This document shows positions 59,195 through 64,000 of a stretch of DNA of 64,000 nt, in pieces. Within the stretch, counting starts at the first letter, position 1. The number at the start of each line of letters is the position of its first letter. Origin of the DNA: an uncultured Alphaproteobacteria bacterium (GTDB lineage: Bacteria > Pseudomonadota > Alphaproteobacteria > HIMB59 > GCA-002718135); NCBI GenBank assembly GCA_902518705.1, contig CABYHW010000002.1, forward strand, positions 32,777 to 96,776. The letters run 5' to 3'. Made by a program: the position numbers and the translations under genes. The notes below the pieces were generated by a model. It was not told where the DNA came from. It was given only the letters and a program-made list of their open reading frames with translations, and did no database searches.

Positions 59195-59243
59195 AAATTG
59201 ATAAGTAACATAACATTAACATAAATTAACAATAAGAAATACT

Positions 59244-59660
59244 TTGATCTATTCATCATTATTTATTTTTTGTTTGTCTTTAGGTACTTTTTTTCCTTTT
59301 GCTTCAGAGACATATTTATCAGCACTATTATTATCTAATAAGTATAATCCATTTTTATTATTATTTTTTGCTTCATCAGGTAATATTTTAGGATCTCTAA
59401 TCAGTTGGATATGTGGTTACTTTGTAAATTTTCTTATTAAGAAACCTTGGTTTCCAGTAAATAAATACTTATTACAAAAAGCTACAGATATTTTCAAAAA
59501 GTATGGAAAATGGTCATTATTATTTTCATGGGTACCTATTATTGGAGATCCAATCGCATTTGCAGCAGGTACAGTAAAATATAATATTACTTTTTTTTTA
59601 ATATTTGTATCTATTGGGAAAATTGCTAGATATTTGATAATATATTTATATCTTATCTAA
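59244..59660 (+). CDS. YqaA/DedA-like small membrane protein
   Basis: FPFASETYLSALLLS, ASSGNILGSLISWICGYFVN, SWVPIIGDPIAFAAGTVKYN. Confidence 0.82.
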   Translation: MIYSSLFIFCLSLGTFFPFASETYLSALLLSNKYNPFLLLFFASSGNILGSLISWICGYFVNFLIKKPWFPVNKYLLQKATDIFKKYGKWSLLFSWVPIIGDPIAFAAGTVKYNITFFLIFVSIGKIARYLIIYLYLI

Positions 59661-59663
59661 TTA

Positions 59664-60626
59664 GTGATGTTTGAAAATCTTATATTTGTTTTCATTGTTG
59701 GTTTTTTATCCGGAGTTGGTTTTTTATCAATTTTATTTTTTTTTCGCAAAACAAAAAGTTCTGAAATAAAAGATGATACTGATCTTACTTCCTTAAAAAA
59801 TCACATGCAATCAATTCAGCAATCTTTACAAAATTTTAATTTAGCTCAAGATAGAATTGAGAATACATTAATTAGAGGTGGTGCGCTTCAACAAGGTCCT
59901 TGGGGAGAATTTGTACTTAAAAATATTTTAGATAGTGTTGGTTTAAGAGAAGGAGAAGAGTACTCAACTCAAAAAACCTTTAGAGATGAAGATGGCAATT
60001 TACAAAAACCCGATGTAATTGTTCATATGCCAGGTAATAGACACATAATTATAGATTCAAAAGTGTCCTTAGATTCTTGGCATGATTATTCTAATACAAA
60101 TGACAATCAACAAAAGAAGATATTTTTGAAAAAATTTTTGGATTCAACAAAAACTTCGATTAGAAGTCTGAGTAAAGATAATTATTCAAAAATATATGGA
60201 ATCAATACAATTGATAATGTTTTAATGTTTGTTCCAATAGAACCAGCATTACTTACTTTATATAATGAGGCAAATAAACTTATAGAAGATTCATGGAACA
60301 ATAAAATAATTATTGTTGGGCCATCAACTTTACCCTTTTTACTTAAAGCTGTAGAAAATATGTGGCGGGTTGATAAACAATCTAAAACAATAAAAGATAT
60401 AGCATCAGCTGCATCAGATATTTATGATAAAACAGTCAGTGTATATGAGTCGTTTGTAAAAGCTAATCAGTCAATAGATTTAGCTAAATCAAAAATGGAT
60501 GAAGCTAAACAAAGATTGCAAGATGGTTCAGGAAGTTTGACTAAAAAAGTAGAAAAGATGAAAAAATTAGGAAGATTAAGTACTAAAAAACAGTTGCCAG
60601 ATATAAATGACGATGTAATAAACTAA
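59664..60626 (+). CDS. rmuC: DNA recombination protein RmuC
   Basis: QQGPWGEFVLKNILDSVGLREGEEYSTQ, KPDVIVHMPGNRHIIIDSKVSLDSW, VGPSTLPFLLKAVENMWR. Confidence 0.94.
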   Translation: MMFENLIFVFIVGFLSGVGFLSILFFFRKTKSSEIKDDTDLTSLKNHMQSIQQSLQNFNLAQDRIENTLIRGGALQQGPWGEFVLKNILDSVGLREGEEYSTQKTFRDEDGNLQKPDVIVHMPGNRHIIIDSKVSLDSWHDYSNTNDNQQKKIFLKKFLDSTKTSIRSLSKDNYSKIYGINTIDNVLMFVPIEPALLTLYNEANKLIEDSWNNKIIIVGPSTLPFLLKAVENMWRVDKQSKTIKDIASAASDIYDKTVSVYESFVKANQSIDLAKSKMDEAKQRLQDGSGSLTKKVEKMKKLGRLSTKKQLPDINDDVIN

Positions 60627-60630
60627 ATAA

Positions 60631-61116
60631 ATGCCTAGTTTTGATATTGTAAACAGATTAGATCATCAAGAAATTGATAACGCACTAGGAAATGCTACAA
60701 GAGAAATTACTACTAGGTATGATTTTAAAGGATCAGATACTTCAATTGAAAAAAAAGAAAATACTATAGTTGTTATTACTGATGATGAAATGAAAGCTGG
60801 TCAAGTAAATGACATGCTCGTTACTCATTTTGTTAGACGAAAAGTTGATCCTTTATGTTTAAAAAAAAATGATATGGAAAAAGCTGGGGGAAATAAAATT
60901 CGTCAGACGTATGAATTAGTAGAAGGAATTGAGCAATCATTGTGCAAAAAAATTACTTCTGATGTCAAAAGTTCTAAATTAAAAGTTCAAGTAAAGATCA
61001 ATGGGAATGAACTTCGTGTTGAAGGAAAGAAAAAAGATGATTTACAAAGTGTAATGAAGCTTATTGAGGATGCTAAGATAGGTATACCAGTCCAATTTGT
61101 AAATTTTAGAGATTAA
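60631..61116 (+). CDS. yajQ: YajQ-family protein (UPF0234)
   Basis: MPSFDIVNRLDHQEIDNALGNATREITTRYDFKGSDTSIE. Confidence 0.97.
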   Translation: MPSFDIVNRLDHQEIDNALGNATREITTRYDFKGSDTSIEKKENTIVVITDDEMKAGQVNDMLVTHFVRRKVDPLCLKKNDMEKAGGNKIRQTYELVEGIEQSLCKKITSDVKSSKLKVQVKINGNELRVEGKKKDDLQSVMKLIEDAKIGIPVQFVNFRD

Positions 61117-61119
61117 AAA

Positions 61120-61728
61120 ATGATTACATGGGAATTAATAGCTGCTTTAGCAGTGTATAATTTTGTTATGTACGTAACTCCAGGTCCAAACAATAGTATT
61201 TTAACTGCATCAGGTATAAAATTTGGATTTATAAGATCTATACCTAATATTTTTGGCATTCCGTCTGGTCATGGTTTGCAATTAGCACTCGTATGTCTAG
61301 GTCTTGGATCTTTGTTTATCACCTATCCTATACTCTATGATATTTTAAGATATGTTGGAGCAGGCTACATTTTGTATTTAGCATATAAAATGTTTGGTTC
61401 TTTAAATATTTCAAAGACAGAAGATAGATCAAGACCATTAAAATATCATGAAGCAATATTGTTTCAATTTGTAAATCCAAAAGCTTGGGTAATCTGTTCA
61501 ACTGCAGTAACATTATATTATCCAAAAGATGAAAACATAATAATTGGAACACTATTTATGGTTATTATGTCTACAGTAGTTAATATTCCTTCAATTAGTA
61601 TATGGGCATATGGAGGAAGTGTTATCAGACAATATCTTAATAATGAAAAATTAAAAAAAATCGTTGAATGGTTTTTAGCAATCCTTTTAATTATAACCGC
61701 AGGCTCAGTATTATTTTACAACGCTTAA
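61120..61728 (+). CDS. LysE-family translocator
   Basis: TPGPNNSILTASGIKFGFIRSIPNIFGIPSGH; FVNPKAWVICSTAV. Confidence 0.92.
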   Translation: MITWELIAALAVYNFVMYVTPGPNNSILTASGIKFGFIRSIPNIFGIPSGHGLQLALVCLGLGSLFITYPILYDILRYVGAGYILYLAYKMFGSLNISKTEDRSRPLKYHEAILFQFVNPKAWVICSTAVTLYYPKDENIIIGTLFMVIMSTVVNIPSISIWAYGGSVIRQYLNNEKLKKIVEWFLAILLIITAGSVLFYNA

Positions 61729-62348
61729 GGTTTAGGGATTTCAAAAAATTCGCCTACAGAATTATATCCTTTAATAACCGCAGGTCTTGTTGATATTTGT
61801 TTATACCATTTCAAAACATTTGGATAATCATGTAAATTTATTTGATGTCTTTCATAACGAGCTGTCCAAGGCCAAATTGAAATATCAGCTATTGAATAGG
61901 TATCCGAAAAATATTCTTGTTTAGAAAGTCTTTTATCCAAAATTGAATATATATGTTGTGCATAACCTTTTGTTTTATCTTCTGCAAATTTGCTTTTACC
62001 AGGATGATAAAATAAATATTGATGAGCTTGGCCTAGCATTGGCCCAACGTAAGCCATTTGAAAAAAAACCCATTGTATTATTTCCCAATACTTATCTTTA
62101 TTTAGAAATTTATCATATTTTTTTGCCAGATAAAGAAGGATAGCCCCGGATTCGAATACTGTTTGGTTGTTATCATTATCTACAATTACAGGAATTTTAT
62201 TTGCAGGAGATATTTTTGAAAAATGTTCACTAAACTGCTCTTTTTTATCTAAATTTATTAAAATAGGATTAAAATCCACACCTAATTCTTCAAGCATAAT
62301 GCTAATTTTTCGACCATTAGGGGTAGGTGATGAATACAAATCAATCAT
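61725..62348 (-). CDS. Glutathione S-transferase family protein
   Basis: MIDLYSSPTPNGRKISIMLEELG, NKIPVIVD, VFESGAILLYLA, SIADISIWPWTARY. Confidence 0.95.
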   Translation of the reverse strand: MIDLYSSPTPNGRKISIMLEELGVDFNPILINLDKKEQFSEHFSKISPANKIPVIVDNDNNQTVFESGAILLYLAKKYDKFLNKDKYWEIIQWVFFQMAYVGPMLGQAHQYLFYHPGKSKFAEDKTKGYAQHIYSILDKRLSKQEYFSDTYSIADISIWPWTARYERHQINLHDYPNVLKWYKQISTRPAVIKGYNSVGEFFEIPKP

Positions 62349-62388
62349 TTTTTTTAGAATTTAATTAATTAAGAACTATATTCATAAT

Positions 62389-62622
62389 ATGCACGAGAAT
62401 ATAGATAATATTATTAAATTAGCCTGGTGCGATAAAACCTCTTTTGAAAAAATAAAAAGAATTCACGGTGTAACCGAATCAGAGGTTATAAAAATAATGA
62501 GAAAAAATCTGAAACCTAGATCATTTAAGTTATGGAGAACTAGAGTAACAGGGAGAACTAGAAAGCATGAAAAGAAAAGAAATCTATCCGAAAAATCATT
62601 TAAATATGAGAGTTATCTTTAA
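62389..62622 (+). CDS. TIGR03643/DUF2805-like small protein
   Basis: IIKLAWCDKTSFEKIKRIHGVTESEVIKIMRKNLKPRSFKLWRTRVTGRTRKHEKK. Confidence 0.85.
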   Translation: MHENIDNIIKLAWCDKTSFEKIKRIHGVTESEVIKIMRKNLKPRSFKLWRTRVTGRTRKHEKKRNLSEKSFKYESYL

Positions 62623-63160
62623 AATATTAATTGTCAGTATAAGTATTTTGTTTGCTAGTAAGATAGCATTAGCAGATCAAAATGATCCACGGCTAAATAA
62701 TTTGTTTAAAAAATTAAATGAGACTGCAAATCAGGATGAGATTAGAGATTTGATATCTGACATTTGGAATATTTGGTATGAAGTTGATGATCCAAAAGTA
62801 ATTGAATATTTTGAGAAAGGTATTCAAGCTATGAATTTGAGAAATTATCCACTGGCAATTAGATTTTTTAATAATTTAATTGAAGAAGATCCTAATTTTG
62901 CAGAGGGTTGGAATAAGAGAGCAACAGTTCATTTTATGATGGGAAATTTTGATCAATCAATGAAAGACATCATTAAAACTCTTGAATTAGAACCAAGACA
63001 TTTTGGCGCTCTAGATGGAATGGGTCTAATTTTTATTCATCAAGGCCAGTTTCAACAGGCAATTGATGTATATGATAAGATGTTAGAGATTTTTCCTTTT
63101 AGTGTTAAAACTATGGATAAGAAAGAAAGAATACAATCGTTTATTTCTCAATCTACGTAA
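62606..63160 (+). CDS. Secreted TPR-repeat protein
   Basis: Signal peptide from ATG 62606 (MRVIFKILIVSISILFASKIALADQ), TPR-like repeats. ORF track start 62567 would bury the signal peptide. Confidence 0.8.
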   Translation: MRVIFKILIVSISILFASKIALADQNDPRLNNLFKKLNETANQDEIRDLISDIWNIWYEVDDPKVIEYFEKGIQAMNLRNYPLAIRFFNNLIEEDPNFAEGWNKRATVHFMMGNFDQSMKDIIKTLELEPRHFGALDGMGLIFIHQGQFQQAIDVYDKMLEIFPFSVKTMDKKERIQSFISQST

Positions 63161-64000
63161 TATCAAAAAATACTAATAATAAAGATAGTGTAAAAAAACT
63201 AACAAACGTACTTAATACTACATTTGAAGAAACAACAGCTTTTAGCGAATTATATCTATATGCAAAATAATATGATTGTGAGCCACTTGGTAAAGCTGCA
63301 GCCATAGTAACAATAATTACTAAGAGACTATCAAGCTCTAATATAAAATGTGCTAAACAAAATGCAATTATAGGGTGAATAAAATTTTTTAAGATAGTTA
63401 ATAGTATTGCACCATAAATATTTTCTCTAATTTTAAAATTTCCTAATGCAAGACCTAAAGAAATAAGAACCATTGGAAGCGCAAGGTTTACAAAAATATC
63501 TAAAGGCTGCTTCATAATAGATGGAACAATAAGATTAGAGTAATTAAGAATGATTCCAATTATCATTCCAAAAAGTACAATATTTTTAATTATACCTAAT
63601 AATATTTGATAAAAAATTTCGACAATGCTCTTTTGTCTATTTCTATAAACTTCTATTATAATAACAGTATAGCTAAAATGAACAATACCATGAAAAAAAA
63701 CTAATATCATATAAGGAATTGTATTTATTGGGCCCAAAACTGCATACATAAGAGGTATTCCCATTGCCACTGTGTTACCAAAACAAGCAGCTAATCCAAA
63801 AAGTGCAGAGTCATCTGTTTTAAAATTTAAAAATTGTTTGCTAATTAAAAATCCAGTCATGGATATAAAAATTCCTGAAGCAAAAAATGAGATGATCAGG
63901 CCAATAGAATTAATTTGAGGAAATGAGACTTGCCAAAAATATATAATTAAAGCTAAGGGTAAAAGAATGTTGAAACCTGTAAAATCAAAATAATCAATAT
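63153..64000 (-). CDS. AEC (auxin efflux carrier) family transporter, 5' end beyond window
   Basis: ORF track starts at 63860, but the frame stays open on the minus strand to 64000 (...IDYFDFTGFNILLPLALIIYFWQVSFPQINSIGLIISFFASGIFISMTG...). Confidence 0.85.
   Translation of the reverse strand, partial: IDYFDFTGFNILLPLALIIYFWQVSFPQINSIGLIISFFASGIFISMTGFLISKQFLNFKTDDSALFGLAACFGNTVAMGIPLMYAVLGPINTIPYMILVFFHGIVHFSYTVIIIEVYRNRQKSIVEIFYQILLGIIKNIVLFGMIIGIILNYSNLIVPSIMKQPLDIFVNLALPMVLISLGLALGNFKIRENIYGAILLTILKNFIHPIIAFCLAHFILELDSLLVIIVTMAAALPSGSQSYYFAYRYNSLKAVVSSNVVLSTFVSFFTLSLLLVFFDIT

Noticed and set aside
1-64000. CRISPR array, prophage, transposon or integron
   Set aside because: No regularly spaced direct repeats, Cas, integrase, transposase or phage structural genes recognised.

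Overview
AT-rich, very compact chromosomal window. It is most likely from a streamlined marine alphaproteobacterium, judging by the 5-aminolevulinate synthase, a GcrA-type domain and SAR11/HIMB59-like gene style; the taxonomy is an inference. Gene content: four ABC importer operons (two CUT1 sugar type without their own ATPase, two peptide/oligosaccharide type with ATPases); an omega-aminotransferase/alanine dehydrogenase/phosphotransacetylase group; and a large accessory catabolic region (~10.5-37 kb). That region holds two type-I sulfatase-family enzymes, a formylglycine-generating enzyme, a poorly recognised glycoside-hydrolase-like protein, a FucI-like isomerase, UxuA, an aldo/keto reductase, and an operon galM-like/comD/comE/YihV-like PfkB kinase/slcC-like dehydrogenase. 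The rest is mostly housekeeping: stress/repair genes, cfa, a MotA/MotB-like pair, a heme cluster (hemA, hemC with HemD-like tail, hemE, hemH, hemF, hemJ), nth, rmuC and yajQ. The most interesting candidates are (1) a combined sulfosugar-to-sulfoacetaldehyde module, (2) a cytoplasmic sulfatase + FGE + glycosidase cassette, and (3) a tuning architecture shared by all four ABC operons: strong SD before the binding protein, then a perfect hairpin, then a permease with no SD. No tRNA, rRNA, CRISPR, prophage or transposase was recognised.
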